Shown here: piece after piece, positions 1 to 9,706 of the stretch
How the letters are laid out: each line of letters begins with the position of its first letter
Numbering within the stretch: the first letter of the stretch is position 1
Assembly (NCBI GenBank): GCA_045628865.1
Contig: JAZQQB010000089.1
Location: 1-50,414, forward strand
DNA: 50,414 nucleotides
Source of the DNA: JAZQQB01 sp045628865
GTDB lineage: Bacteria; Bacillota; Clostridia; Lachnospirales; Lachnospiraceae
Reading direction: 5' to 3'
Notes under the pieces: generated by a model
What the model saw: only the letters and a program-made list of their open reading frames with translations
Told to the model about the DNA's origin: nothing
The model's database searches: none
Position numbers and translations under genes: made by a program

Positions 1-17
1 TCCCTCAATAGGAAAGT

Positions 18-3000
18 ATGTATTTAAAAAGTATTGAGGTCCAAGGGTTTAAATCATTTGCTAACAAGATTGTATTTCAGTTCCATAATGGTATTACCGG
101 TATTGTAGGACCAAATGGTAGTGGTAAGAGTAATGTTGCGGATGCAGTTCGCTGGGTTTTGGGTGAGCAGCGAATCAAGCAGCTTCGAGGCGCTTCCATG
201 CAGGATGTTATTTTTGCAGGAACAGAGCTTCGTAAGCCGGTAAGTTCTGCGTATGTTGCAATTACATTGGATAATTCAGATCATTCACTTGCTATTGACT
301 TCGAAGAGGTTACTGTGGGAAGACGTATTTACCGTTCAGGTGAAAGTGAGTATTCCATCAATGGTTCTCCTTGCAGATTAAAGGACGTGAATGAGCTTTT
401 TTATGATACAGGTATTGGTAAGGAAGGTTATTCTATCATCGGACAGGGTCAGATCGATAAGATTTTAAATGGTAAACCGGAAGAAAGAAGAGAGCTTTTT
501 GATGAGGCTGCCGGTATCGTTAAATTTAAGAGAAGAAAAGATCAGGCTCAGAAAAAGCTTGAGGATGAGAAACAGAATCTGACTCGTGTAAATGATATTT
601 TAGCTGAGCGAGAGAAACAGATTGGACCTTTGGAAAAGCAGGCTGAAAAAGCAAAGGTTTATTTGAAGAAAAAGGAAGAATTAAAGACATTGGATGTCAA
701 TGTTTTCTTGCTTGAGAATGCCAAGGTTCGTGGTCAGTTAGAGGAAGCCAATGAAAAATATAAGATCGCAAGCGAAGAATTAGCTTCGGTGAACACAAAA
801 TATGAAGCAATCCGTGAAGAATATGATCAGGTTCAGGCTACCTTAGAATCCTTAGAGGCTGAAATTGAAGAGGCGAGAAACGCACTTTCTAACACCAACG
901 TGATTCGTGGAAGATTAGAGGGTGAGATCAATGTTTTAAAGGAACAGATCAATTCGGCTACTGGTAACGGAAAACATCTTTTGGAACGTAAGGATAGCGT
1001 TTTGGAAGAGATTCGATTAAAGGAAGTAGAGAAGGCTGGTATCTTAGAGAAGAAATCTCAAATTGATCAGAAATTAAAGGATGCCAGTGATGTACGTGAT
1101 GCGGCAGTGAAGGCATTGCAGGAAGTGCAGGATGAAATCACAGCATATAATGAAAAGATCGATATCAATAAGAACCAGATTATTGAGATCTTAAATAATA
1201 GAGCAACTATTAAGACAAAGCTTGGTCGTATTGATTCTACTGCTGAGCAGATCAATATCCGTAAGGCAGAATTAAATGCGAAGTTACTTCGTGCCAAGTC
1301 CGATGAGGCAGCACAGGTGGAAGCTATTAAGCAGTTAGAGGATATTTTTGCTAAGGTTTCAGAAGAAATCACAGAATTATCTGGCAGACAGAAGACCTTG
1401 GAAGAACGTAATAGTGCCATCAGAGAAGAATTGTCCAAGTCTGATTCCACACTTCGTGAGAAGCAGCTTTTGTTACAACAGGTAAAAACCAAGTTAGAAT
1501 CTATTACCAATTTAACAGAACGATATGAAGGCTACGGCAATAGTATCAAGAAGGTTATGGAACGTAAGGAAAAAGAACCTGGTATCATTGGTGTAGTTGC
1601 AGATATCATCAAGGTTGAGAAGAAATACGAAACAGCCATTGAAATCGCACTTGGTGGTAATATCCAGAACATTGTTACCAAGGATGAGCAGACAGCGAAG
1701 AACACTATCAATTATTTGAAACAGAATAAATTTGGTCGAGCTACCTTCCTTCCATTAACCAGTATTACCAGACCACAGGAATTTAAAGCAACAGATGTAT
1801 TAAAGGAAAATGGTGTTATCGGTCTTGCAGATGAACTTGTTCAGATTGAAGATGAATACAGAAATGTTGCTAAGGCAATGCTTGGCAGAATCGTAGTGGT
1901 AGATCAGGTTGATAACGCTTTAAAGATTGCCAAGAAGTTTGATCAGACAGTTCGTATGGTTACCCTAGAGGGTGAATTGATTGTTCCAGGTGGTGCCATT
2001 TCCGGTGGTGCTTTTAAGAACAATTCCAACCTCTTAGGTCGTCGTCGTGAAATTGAGGAGTTAGAGGCACAGGTTAAGAAATTAACCGATGAGGTTGAGA
2101 ACTTTGATACCCATATTGATGAAATTCGTGAAGAAAGAAATCAGATCCGTACCGAGTTACAGTCCGTAAACTCTGAATTACAAAAGAAGTTCATCGAACA
2201 GAATACTGCTCGTATGAATGTTGCTGCTGCGAAGGCGAAAAAGGATGAAAACGGCCAGAATTATGATGATATGAAGGCCGAAGAACAGGAAATCTCCGCA
2301 AAGAACAAAGAATTAAAGGCTGAAAAGGAAGCTATTTTATTGGAATTGGAAGAGTCTGAAAAAGCAGAGGTTACCATCAATGAAGAAATTACAAAACAGC
2401 AGGCTGTTTTAGATCAAAAAAGAGAATTGGAATCTGAGAAATCCAAGGCAGTTTCCGCTACTGATGTAGAAGTTGAAAAAATGCTGCAAAGACAAGGCTT
2501 TGAGCAGACTAACGTGGATCGTATTGACGGAGAACTTGCTCGTTTCTTAGGTGAGAAACAGGAAATTGAAGAAAATCTCATCAAAAATGATGCGGATATA
2601 GAGGAAAAGAAGAAAGCAATCGAAGAGATTGAGAATACCATTAAGGCGTCTCACTCAGCTCAGACGGATACAGAGACTAAGTTAAAGGATGATCTTGCAA
2701 AACGTGAAGAATTGAACACACGTCAGAAGAATTTCTTCCATGAACGTGAAGAATTATCAGAAAAGATCACAGGACTTGATAAGGAAGTGTATCGTTTGAA
2801 TGCACAGAAAGAACGCTTAGAGGAATCTATGGAAAGTTCCATTAACTATATGTGGGATGAGTACGAAATCACCTTATCTGTTGCCAATGGTATGAGAAAT
2901 GAAGAATTGACAGATTTACCTAAGATGAAGAAAGAGATTTCTTCTTTGAAGGACCAGATCAAAAAGCTTGGTGATGTCAATGTTAATGCTATTGAAGAAT

Positions 3001-3578
3001 ATAAGGAATTGATGGAAAGCTACACCTTCTTAAAGACACAGCATGATGATCTTATTGAAGCTGAAAAGACCTTAGAGGGTATTATCCGTGAGTTAGATGT
3101 TGCAATGCGTAAGCAGTTTACAGAGAGCTTTGCACAGATCTCAAGAGAATTTGACAAAGTATTTAAAGAGCTATTTGGTGGTGGTAAGGGTACCTTGGAA
3201 CTTATGGAGGAAGAGGATATCCTGGAGGCAGGTATTAGTATCAATGCACAGCCACCTGGTAAGAAATTGCAGAATATGATGCAGCTATCCGGTGGTGAGA
3301 AAGCCATGACAGCCATTGCACTTTTATTTGCAATTCAGAATCTGAAACCATCTCCATTCTGTCTATTGGATGAAATTGAGGCGGCTTTGGATGAAGCTAA
3401 CGTAAGCCGCTATGCAAACTATTTACATAAACTTACCAAGCATACACAGTTTATCATCATTACCCATCGTCGAGGAACCATGGAGCAGGCTGACCGTTTG
3501 TATGGTATCACCATGCAGGAGAAGGGTGTATCTACTTTGGTAAGTGTTGACTTGATCGAAAAAGATCTGGATGCATAA
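18..3578 (+). CDS. smc: Chromosome segregation ATPase SMC
   Basis: Structural maintenance of chromosomes protein, the core ATPase of the bacterial condensin (with ScpA/ScpB) that compacts and segregates DNA. The 1186-residue length is typical. Walker A GPNGSGKSN lies at residues 31-39, followed by a long Glu/Lys-rich coiled coil. A globular hinge spans about residues 520-670 and ends in a Gly-rich stretch (VPGGAISGG), then the returning coiled coil. The ABC signature LSGGEKA is near residue 1090 and Walker B LLDEIEAALDE near 1115. The start ATG sits just after AGGAAAG. The stop is 41 nt before ftsY, the common Firmicute smc-ftsY pairing. The usual upstream partner rnc would lie left of the window. 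Identification is secure. Confidence 0.98.
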   Translation: MYLKSIEVQGFKSFANKIVFQFHNGITGIVGPNGSGKSNVADAVRWVLGEQRIKQLRGASMQDVIFAGTELRKPVSSAYVAITLDNSDHSLAIDFEEVTVGRRIYRSGESEYSINGSPCRLKDVNELFYDTGIGKEGYSIIGQGQIDKILNGKPEERRELFDEAAGIVKFKRRKDQAQKKLEDEKQNLTRVNDILAEREKQIGPLEKQAEKAKVYLKKKEELKTLDVNVFLLENAKVRGQLEEANEKYKIASEELASVNTKYEAIREEYDQVQATLESLEAEIEEARNALSNTNVIRGRLEGEINVLKEQINSATGNGKHLLERKDSVLEEIRLKEVEKAGILEKKSQIDQKLKDASDVRDAAVKALQEVQDEITAYNEKIDINKNQIIEILNNRATIKTKLGRIDSTAEQINIRKAELNAKLLRAKSDEAAQVEAIKQLEDIFAKVSEEITELSGRQKTLEERNSAIREELSKSDSTLREKQLLLQQVKTKLESITNLTERYEGYGNSIKKVMERKEKEPGIIGVVADIIKVEKKYETAIEIALGGNIQNIVTKDEQTAKNTINYLKQNKFGRATFLPLTSITRPQEFKATDVLKENGVIGLADELVQIEDEYRNVAKAMLGRIVVVDQVDNALKIAKKFDQTVRMVTLEGELIVPGGAISGGAFKNNSNLLGRRREIEELEAQVKKLTDEVENFDTHIDEIREERNQIRTELQSVNSELQKKFIEQNTARMNVAAAKAKKDENGQNYDDMKAEEQEISAKNKELKAEKEAILLELEESEKAEVTINEEITKQQAVLDQKRELESEKSKAVSATDVEVEKMLQRQGFEQTNVDRIDGELARFLGEKQEIEENLIKNDADIEEKKKAIEEIENTIKASHSAQTDTETKLKDDLAKREELNTRQKNFFHEREELSEKITGLDKEVYRLNAQKERLEESMESSINYMWDEYEITLSVANGMRNEELTDLPKMKKEISSLKDQIKKLGDVNVNAIEEYKELMESYTFLKTQHDDLIEAEKTLEGIIRELDVAMRKQFTESFAQISREFDKVFKELFGGGKGTLELMEEEDILEAGISINAQPPGKKLQNMMQLSGGEKAMTAIALLFAIQNLKPSPFCLLDEIEAALDEANVSRYANYLHKLTKHTQFIIITHRRGTMEQADRLYGITMQEKGVSTLVSVDLIEKDLDA

Positions 3579-3619
3579 ATAGTTACAATATTTGTTGTAG
3601 AAAAATTTGGAGAAGTAAA

Positions 3620-4579
3620 ATGGAAGAAAAAGAAAAGAAAAAAGGCTTTTTTGCCAGATTAAAGGAAGGACTCACCAAGACTCGTAACAACATTGTAAGT
3701 GGAATTGATGCTGTTTTTAGCGGCTTTTCCAAGATTGATGATGATTTTTATGAGGAGTTAGAAGAAATCCTCATTATGGGTGATATTGGTGTTCGTGCAA
3801 CAGATCGTATCTTAGAGGATTTAAAGGCTAAGGTAAAGGAACAACACATCAAAGAGCCTGCAGATTGTAAGCAGATTCTGATTGATAGTATCAAAGAGCA
3901 GATGGCTATTGGTGAAACTGCTTATGAATTTGAAGAGAAGCAGTCTATCATTTTGGTGATTGGAGTCAATGGCGTTGGTAAGACAACAACCATCGGAAAG
4001 CTTGCAGGAAAGCTAAAGGCAGATGGTAAAAAGGTACTTATTGCAGCTGCAGATACCTTTAGAGCGGCGGCTGGTGAACAGCTGCAGGAATGGGCTGACA
4101 GATCTGATGTTGATATGATCGGCGGCGTTGAAGGTACTGATCCTGCTTCTGTTATTTATGATGCAGTGAATGCAGCCAAGGCGAGAAAAGTAGATGTTCT
4201 TTTATGTGATACAGCAGGACGTCTTCATAATAAGAAGAACCTGATGGAAGAATTGAAGAAGATGAATCGTATCATTGATCGAGAATTCCCTAATGTACAT
4301 AGAGAGAATCTTATTGTGTTGGATGGTACTACAGGACAGAATGCCCTTCAACAGGCAAGAGAATTTGCAGAGGTTGCTGATCTGACTGGTATCGTACTTA
4401 CCAAAATGGACGGTACTGCAAAGGGTGGTATTGCCATTGCAATTCAGTCAGAACTTCAGATTCCGGTGAAATATATTGGCGTTGGTGAAAAGATTGAAGA
4501 TCTTCAGAAATTTGATGCCAATGAATTTGTGGACGCTTTATTTGATATAAATAAAGATGAGGAAGATGAAGAAGAATAA
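3620..4579 (+). CDS. ftsY: Signal recognition particle receptor FtsY
   Basis: SRP receptor GTPase that docks ribosome-SRP complexes at the membrane and forms a mutually activating heterodimer with Ffh, also encoded here at 8180-9529. The protein has 319 residues: a short Lys-rich N-terminus instead of the long acidic A domain of E. coli, a helical N domain, then the G domain. G1 GVNGVGKTTT begins near residue 115, DTAGR near 197 and TKMDGTAKGG near 261. The C-terminus is very acidic (DKDEEDEEE). The GGAGAAG ribosome binding site supports the ATG chosen. It is probably cotranscribed with smc. Confidence 0.97.
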   Translation: MEEKEKKKGFFARLKEGLTKTRNNIVSGIDAVFSGFSKIDDDFYEELEEILIMGDIGVRATDRILEDLKAKVKEQHIKEPADCKQILIDSIKEQMAIGETAYEFEEKQSIILVIGVNGVGKTTTIGKLAGKLKADGKKVLIAAADTFRAAAGEQLQEWADRSDVDMIGGVEGTDPASVIYDAVNAAKARKVDVLLCDTAGRLHNKKNLMEELKKMNRIIDREFPNVHRENLIVLDGTTGQNALQQAREFAEVADLTGIVLTKMDGTAKGGIAIAIQSELQIPVKYIGVGEKIEDLQKFDANEFVDALFDINKDEEDEEE

Positions 4580-4632
4580 TCTGCTGTTTGACAGGAAACA
4601 ATAGATATTTAGAGGAATAAGAGGAGTTACTT

Positions 4633-5868
4633 ATGGAAAAAGAAGTGAATGGACAGGCGTTATCCCTTGAGAAATTTGAGGAGGCAGTTAATGTTGTTCA
4701 CAAAGTAACAATGGAGACAAAGCTTGTTTACAGTGAATATTTCAGCAATCAGACTGGAAATAAGGTCTATTTCAAACCAGAGAATATGCAGCTGACTGGA
4801 GCATATAAGCTTCGTGGTGCATACTATAAAATGAGCACTCTTTCAGAAAAAGATCGTCAAAAGGGTATTATTACAGCTTCAGCTGGAAACCATGCACAGG
4901 GTGTTGCTTATGCAGCAAAAGCATATGGAGTAAAGGCTACGATCGTAATGCCTACCACAACCCCATTGATCAAGGTAAATCGTACAAAGGCACTTGGCGC
5001 AGAGGTAGTGCTTTTTGGAGATGTATATGATGAAGCATGCGGCAAGGCGTATGAACTTGCTGATGAGCATGGATATACCTTTATTCATCCGTTTGATGAT
5101 TTAGATGTAGCTTGTGGACAAGGAACAATTGCGATGGAAATTGTCCAAGAGTTACCAACTGTTGATTATATTTTGGTTCCGATTGGAGGAGGTGGACTTG
5201 CGACTGGTGTTTCTACCCTTGCAAAGCTTTTGAATCCAAAGATCAAAGTAATCGGCGTTGAGCCAGCCGGCGCAAACTGTATGCAGGAATCCATCAAAAA
5301 TGGAAAGGTAACTACATTACCTGGTGTGAATACCATTGCAGATGGTACGGCAGTAAAAACACCAGGATCAAAGATCTTTCCATATGTTCAGGAAAATTTA
5401 GATGATATCATTACCGTTTCTGATGAAGAAATCATCGTAAACTTCCTTGATATGGTGGAAAATCATAAGATGGTTGTGGAAAACTCAGGTTTACTGACTG
5501 TTGCAGCATTGAAGCATCTTAATGTGACTGGAAAGAAGATTGTTTCTATCTTAAGTGGTGGAAATATGGATATCATTACCATGTCTTCTGTAGTACAGCA
5601 GGGCTTGATTTTCAGGGACAGAATCTTTACAGTTTCTGTACTGCTTCCTGATAAGCCGGGAGAACTTTCAAGTGTTTCTAATGTAATTGCAAAGGAAAAT
5701 GGAAATGTAATCAAACTTGAGCATAATCAGTTTGTTTCTACCAACCGAAATACAGCCGTTGAGCTTCGTATTACATTGGAAGCCTTTGGTACAGCTCATA
5801 AGGATCAGATTATTACAGCCTTAGAAAAGAATGGTTATCAGCCAAAGGTTGTCAGAACCTTAATTTAG
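4633..5868 (+). CDS. ilvA: Threonine ammonia-lyase with C-terminal ACT domain
   Basis: PLP-dependent threonine dehydratase converting L-threonine to 2-oxobutanoate and ammonia, the first step toward isoleucine or a catabolic route. The PLP lysine is in the context TGAYKLRGAYYKM (Lys59). A glycine loop IGGGGLATG, expected to hold the PLP phosphate, lies near residue 186. About 80 C-terminal residues form one ACT domain (start near VLLPDKPGELSSVSN). The 411-residue length with a single ACT fits the shorter IlvA/TdcB-like form common in Firmicutes rather than the 514-residue two-ACT E. coli enzyme. It starts 53 nt after ftsY with a GAGGAG site. It is not an expected member of this neighbourhood, so ilvA, yitT and the next gene look like an insertion between ftsY and ylxM. 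Confidence 0.93.
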   Translation: MEKEVNGQALSLEKFEEAVNVVHKVTMETKLVYSEYFSNQTGNKVYFKPENMQLTGAYKLRGAYYKMSTLSEKDRQKGIITASAGNHAQGVAYAAKAYGVKATIVMPTTTPLIKVNRTKALGAEVVLFGDVYDEACGKAYELADEHGYTFIHPFDDLDVACGQGTIAMEIVQELPTVDYILVPIGGGGLATGVSTLAKLLNPKIKVIGVEPAGANCMQESIKNGKVTTLPGVNTIADGTAVKTPGSKIFPYVQENLDDIITVSDEEIIVNFLDMVENHKMVVENSGLLTVAALKHLNVTGKKIVSILSGGNMDIITMSSVVQQGLIFRDRIFTVSVLLPDKPGELSSVSNVIAKENGNVIKLEHNQFVSTNRNTAVELRITLEAFGTAHKDQIITALEKNGYQPKVVRTLI

Positions 5869-5958
5869 TAGTACAATTATTCAGTTTCGTTATATAGTGG
5901 GGAGAGTAGTTTTTGCATTTATTGAGTGTTGTCTTTTTGGAAAGGAACTCTTAGAAAA

Positions 5959-6834
5959 ATGAAAGCAATCAAAGACTCGAAAATTTTGTATCACACATTA
6001 CGTTATGTATTGATCACCATTGCATCCTTCGTGTATGCAGTGGGAATCAGTCTGTTTTTGGATCCGAATAACCTAGCACCAGGTGGTGTATCTGGTATCG
6101 CCATTATTTTAAATCGCGTTGTCCATGTACCTACAGGTACTTTGTTATTTATCTTAAATATTCCGATCATGTTACTTGGGATATGGAAGTTTGGATGGAG
6201 ATTTATCGTTTCCACATTGTACTGTATTATGGTTTCCTCCTGGTTTATCGATTTATTGTCTGTGTTTGAACCAGTGACCACGGACCCGCTTCTTGCAGCT
6301 ATTGCAGGTAGTGTGTTACAGGCGGTTGGTATTGCGGTTGTGTTTAAATGTGGATCTACAACTGGTGGAACAGATATTATTATTAAAGTACTTCGTCTTC
6401 GTTTTAAACATTTAAAGACAGGTGTACTGTTCTTTTTGACTGATGTAGTCATTGTAACGGCTTCAGGTTTTGTATTTAAGGATTTCAATACAGCTATGTA
6501 TGCGGGTATTGCCATTATTGTGAACTCACTTGGTGTGGATGCTGTTTTATATGGCCCGGACGAAGCGAAACTGATTTATATTATTTCCAATAAACATCTT
6601 CCAATTGCAGAGCGATTGATGGAGGAGTTAGATGTAGGCGCAACCTATTTAACAGGGGAAGGTGCTTATACACATGATGAAAAACAGGTGATCATGTGCG
6701 TTACCAAGAAGCAGATGGCACCTCGTGCACAGGAGATTGTAAAGCAAGAGGATCCTCAAGCATTTATGATCATTACGAGAGCATCTGAAATCTATGGAGA
6801 GGGATATAAAGATTTAGGTGGAGACATCCTGTAA
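5959..6834 (+). CDS. YitT family membrane protein (DUF161 + DUF2179)
   Basis: Integral membrane protein of the YitT family, 291 residues, function unknown. The N-terminal two thirds hold about five or six hydrophobic segments, with family-typical LAPGGVSGIAIIL and GSTTGGTDII stretches. The C-terminal third is a soluble DUF2179-like domain (YIISNKHLPIAERLMEELD to the end). I chose the ATG at 5959, preceded by AAAGGA. A GTG at 5926 would add 11 residues but has poorer spacing to the GGGGAGAG upstream. It lies 90 nt after ilvA and 38 nt before the protease gene, so the three may form one unit. Confidence 0.9.
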   Translation: MKAIKDSKILYHTLRYVLITIASFVYAVGISLFLDPNNLAPGGVSGIAIILNRVVHVPTGTLLFILNIPIMLLGIWKFGWRFIVSTLYCIMVSSWFIDLLSVFEPVTTDPLLAAIAGSVLQAVGIAVVFKCGSTTGGTDIIIKVLRLRFKHLKTGVLFFLTDVVIVTASGFVFKDFNTAMYAGIAIIVNSLGVDAVLYGPDEAKLIYIISNKHLPIAERLMEELDVGATYLTGEGAYTHDEKQVIMCVTKKQMAPRAQEIVKQEDPQAFMIITRASEIYGEGYKDLGGDIL

Positions 6835-6872
6835 GGGGTGTCTCTAAAAATATTGAAGGGGACAGGGTACAT

Positions 6873-7706
6873 ATGAAGAAGTTTGGCAGAATATTGATAG
6901 CGTTGTTACCCATGATCGGTGCAATCTTACTACAAAATATTACGATGTATTATTATATGTTAAAGGATGGAATGGAGGGGAAGGATATTGCGGTATTATC
7001 CAAAGATCCAGTCTATCAAAAAGCACTGTCAGATAAGTCATTTCTTACATATGCAATTATTGGTGTTGTGGTGTTTGGCTTGTGGTATCTGGTAGGGGCT
7101 AGAAATACAAGATATCAGAAACAGAAACCAACCTTTACAATTGCTGCGATTGTGGGAATTGTTTTATTTGGAGTATCCTTACAGTTTTGCACATCCAGTG
7201 TATTGTCGATTGTAGATCATTTTTTTCCTGAAATTATGAAAGGATATGCAGAAGGATTACAGGAAAGCAATATTGGACAATGGAATACCATTTCTTTTTG
7301 CTGTACTGTACTTTTAGCCCCAGCACTGGAGGAATTTGTTTTTCGAGGAATGACCATTCACTTTTTGAAAAAGGGATCCTTGAATTTTTATATCGTAAAT
7401 CTTTTGCAGGCTCTTTTCTTTGGTGTTTTTCATATGAATGTGATCCAGGGTATTTATGCCTTTGCAATCGGATTGGTTTTAGGATTTTTGTATTATAAAT
7501 ACAATGCCATTCTGGTTCCAATCTTAGTGCATCTTTGTGTGAACTTAACGGGGATGCTTTTGCAATTGTGGCAGGATAAACTTCCACAGAGTATGAAGGC
7601 GGTTTATATTATGGGACTGGTTTCCTTAGCAGTGTTTGGAATTTCCTTTTTGATCGTTGGAAAGGACAAGCCAAGAGTTGATGTGATGGCATATGATTAT
7701 GAGTAA
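6873..7706 (+). CDS. CPBP family intramembrane metalloprotease (Abi/CAAX-like)
   Basis: Polytopic membrane protein of 277 residues with the three CPBP/Abi motifs: a Glu-Glu pair with a downstream Arg (LAPALEEFVFRGM), a Phe/His motif (LFFGVFHMN) and a final His motif (VPILVHLCVNL). These residues form the active site in the Rce1-like intramembrane glutamate protease family. Members process prenylated or peptide substrates, protect against self bacteriocins, or have unknown roles; the substrate cannot be inferred here. About eight hydrophobic segments are visible. It starts behind GAAGGGGACAGGG, 38 nt after the YitT gene. No strong terminator follows. Confidence 0.88.
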   Translation: MKKFGRILIALLPMIGAILLQNITMYYYMLKDGMEGKDIAVLSKDPVYQKALSDKSFLTYAIIGVVVFGLWYLVGARNTRYQKQKPTFTIAAIVGIVLFGVSLQFCTSSVLSIVDHFFPEIMKGYAEGLQESNIGQWNTISFCCTVLLAPALEEFVFRGMTIHFLKKGSLNFYIVNLLQALFFGVFHMNVIQGIYAFAIGLVLGFLYYKYNAILVPILVHLCVNLTGMLLQLWQDKLPQSMKAVYIMGLVSLAVFGISFLIVGKDKPRVDVMAYDYE

Positions 7707-7726
7707 GCGTGGAGGAGTGTACTTCC

Positions 7727-7755
7727 TTGACGAGGATGCAGATTTCGTGTATGCT
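7727..7755 (+). promoter_or_regulatory. Probable sigma-A promoter for ylxM-ffh
   Basis: TTGACG (7727-7732), a 17-nt spacer and TATGCT (7750-7755), located 88 nt before the GTG of ylxM in the 137-nt gap after the protease gene. It would allow the SRP genes to be transcribed independently of the inserted ilvA-yitT-protease block. Confidence 0.55.
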
Positions 7756-7843
7756 CATTTATGATAATGGTAGCTGTTTTTACGTGAAGGAGCAGATGGA
7801 GCTTTGCAGTAGGTGGAACAGTTGCGAAAGGTAGGAATCATTT

Positions 7844-8158
7844 GTGGAAAAGATAGTAGAGCAGGGTCTTTTGTATGATTTTTATGGAGAGCTTTTGACA
7901 GATCATCAGAAGCAGGTGTATGAGGATGCTGTTTATAATGATATGTCATTAAGCGAGATTGCAGAGGAATTGGGAATCAGCAGACAGGGTGTGCATGACC
8001 TTTTAAAACGATGCAATAAGCTACTTGCTGACTATGAGAGTAAATTACATCTGGTGGAGAAGTTTCAGAAAGCCAGAATCAAGATAGAGAAAATCAAAGA
8101 GATCAATAACCAGCCAGAAATTGAGAAACTGGTGGATGAAATTTTAGAAGACTTTTAA
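7844..8158 (+). CDS. ylxM: YlxM family helix-turn-helix protein
   Basis: Small protein of 104 residues of the YlxM/p13 family, encoded next to ffh in many Firmicutes and linked genetically to the SRP pathway. It resembles sigma-70 region 4: LTDHQKQVYEDAVYNDMSLSEIAEELGISRQGVHDLLKR contains a helix-turn-helix (residues about 20-60). A basic amphipathic C-terminus follows. The start is GTG behind AAAGGTAGGA; no ATG lies close in frame. It is 21 nt upstream of ffh, clearly one operon. Confidence 0.93.
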   Translation: MEKIVEQGLLYDFYGELLTDHQKQVYEDAVYNDMSLSEIAEELGISRQGVHDLLKRCNKLLADYESKLHLVEKFQKARIKIEKIKEINNQPEIEKLVDEILEDF

Positions 8159-8179
8159 CATGGTTTATGGAGGGCATAT

Positions 8180-9529
8180 ATGGCATTTGAAAGTTTAACA
8201 GATAAACTACAGAATGTATTTAAAAACTTAAGAAGCAAGGGAAGACTGACTGAAGAGGATGTAAAGGCAGCTTTGAAGGAAGTTAAGATGGCGCTTTTGG
8301 AGGCGGATGTTAACTTTAAGGTTGTAAAGCAGTTTATTAAGGCTGTTGAAGAAAGAGCCATTGGTGCAGATGTTATGAATGGTTTGAACCCTGGACAGAT
8401 GGTTATTAAGATCGTTAATGAAGAAATGATCAACTTGATGGGTAGTGAGACAACAGAGCTTGCAATGCAGCCAGGTCAGGCAATCACTGTTATCATGATG
8501 TGTGGTCTTCAGGGTGCTGGTAAGACAACCACAACAGCAAAGATTGCTGGTAAATTAAAGCAAAAGGGTAAGAAATCTTTGTTGGTTGGATGTGATATCT
8601 ACCGTCCGGCTGCTATTGATCAGTTACGTGTAAATGCCCAAAAACAAGGTGTTGAGATGTTTGAAATGGGAACAGATCATTCACCTGTCGAGATTGCTAC
8701 CAATGCTATTGAGCATGCTAAGAAGAATGGTTTTAATGTGGTAATCTTAGATACTGCTGGTCGACTTCATATTGATGAGGATATGATGACTGAACTTCAG
8801 GAGATCAGAAAAAATGTAGAAGTTCATCAGGCTCTTTTGGTAGTAGATGCCATGACTGGTCAGGACGCTGTAAATGTTGCCAAGGAATTCGATGAGAAGA
8901 TTGGCATTGATGGTGTTGTACTGACAAAGATGGATGGTGATACCAGAGGTGGTGCTGCTTTATCTATCAAGGCAGTTACTGGAAAGCCTATTTTATATGT
9001 TGGTATGGGTGAAAAGCTTGCAGATCTTGAGCAGTTTTATCCAGATCGTATGGCAAACCGTATCTTAGGCATGGGTGATGTGCTTACTTTGATTGAAAAG
9101 GCACAGCAGAGCATTGATATTGATGCGGAAAAAGAAAAGGAAATGGCTGCCCGTGTGAAAAAGGGTAAGTTTGATTTCAATGATTATTTAGAAAGTATGA
9201 AGCAGATGCGTAATATGGGTGGTCTTACCTCCATTCTTTCTATGCTTCCGGGAATCGGTTCTAAGATGGGTGATATTGAATCCATGATTGATGAAAAGCA
9301 GATGGCTAGAACAGAAGCAATTGTTTTGTCCATGACACCTGCTGAAAGAGAGAACCCAAAGCTTTTGAATCCATCTAGAAAGCATAGAATTGCAAAAGGA
9401 GCTGGTGTTGATATTGCAGTTGTAAACCGTTTTATCAAGCAGTTTGAAGAGTCACAGAAGATGATGAAACAGATGCCGGGACTTATGGGTGGAAAGGGAA
9501 AACGAGGAAAATTCAAGTTCCCATTCTAA
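8180..9529 (+). CDS. ffh: Signal recognition particle protein Ffh (SRP54)
   Basis: GTPase and signal-sequence-binding subunit of SRP that pairs with 4.5S/scRNA and FtsY to deliver nascent membrane and secretory proteins. The 449 residues show an N domain, then G1 GLQGAGKTTTTAKIA near residue 109, DTAGR near 191 and TKMDGDTRGG near 254. The Met-rich M domain occupies residues about 325-449, with SMLPG and RKHRIAKGAG, typical of RNA and signal peptide binding. The C-terminus is short and basic (GGKGKRGKFKFPF). GGAGGGC precedes the ATG. Confidence 0.98.
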   Translation: MAFESLTDKLQNVFKNLRSKGRLTEEDVKAALKEVKMALLEADVNFKVVKQFIKAVEERAIGADVMNGLNPGQMVIKIVNEEMINLMGSETTELAMQPGQAITVIMMCGLQGAGKTTTTAKIAGKLKQKGKKSLLVGCDIYRPAAIDQLRVNAQKQGVEMFEMGTDHSPVEIATNAIEHAKKNGFNVVILDTAGRLHIDEDMMTELQEIRKNVEVHQALLVVDAMTGQDAVNVAKEFDEKIGIDGVVLTKMDGDTRGGAALSIKAVTGKPILYVGMGEKLADLEQFYPDRMANRILGMGDVLTLIEKAQQSIDIDAEKEKEMAARVKKGKFDFNDYLESMKQMRNMGGLTSILSMLPGIGSKMGDIESMIDEKQMARTEAIVLSMTPAERENPKLLNPSRKHRIAKGAGVDIAVVNRFIKQFEESQKMMKQMPGLMGGKGKRGKFKFPF

Positions 9530-9579
9530 GATTTTTATCATGAATATTGACGAAAAATCCAGCAAAATAGCGGATCCGA

Positions 9580-9611
9580 AAGTGACAAGTAAAAAAACTT
9601 TACACTTTTTT
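9580..9611 (+). terminator. Possible weak terminator after ffh
   Basis: AAGTG-ac-AAGT pairs with ACTT-ta-CACTT around an A6 loop, and the 3' arm runs into six T residues. The stem is A/T-rich with an internal loop, so termination may be partial, leaving some readthrough into rpsP. Confidence 0.45.
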
Positions 9612-9621
9612 CAAAAACCCA

Positions 9622-9650
9622 TTGATTTTTGAAGCGTAGTATAGTATCAT
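9622..9650 (+). promoter_or_regulatory. Probable sigma-A promoter for rpsP
   Basis: TTGATT (9622-9627), 17-nt spacer, TATCAT (9645-9650). It lies 56 nt before the rpsP ATG and just after the weak ffh terminator. This suits a strongly expressed ribosomal protein gene. Confidence 0.55.
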
Positions 9651-9706
9651 ATGTACTCGGAGCGAATAGTTCGTTATAAGTTTTAAATTTTTCGGAGGAA
9701 ATAAAA

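Noticed and set aside
6..17. CAATAGGAAAGT at the left edge resembles the start of the palindromic repeat at 10485
   Set aside because: Only 12 nt match and it lies exactly where the smc ribosome binding site should be. The rest of the repeat does not follow.
6003..6515. 170-codon minus-strand frame inside the YitT gene
   Set aside because: It is fully covered by a well-supported membrane protein gene on the other strand and has no recognisable features.
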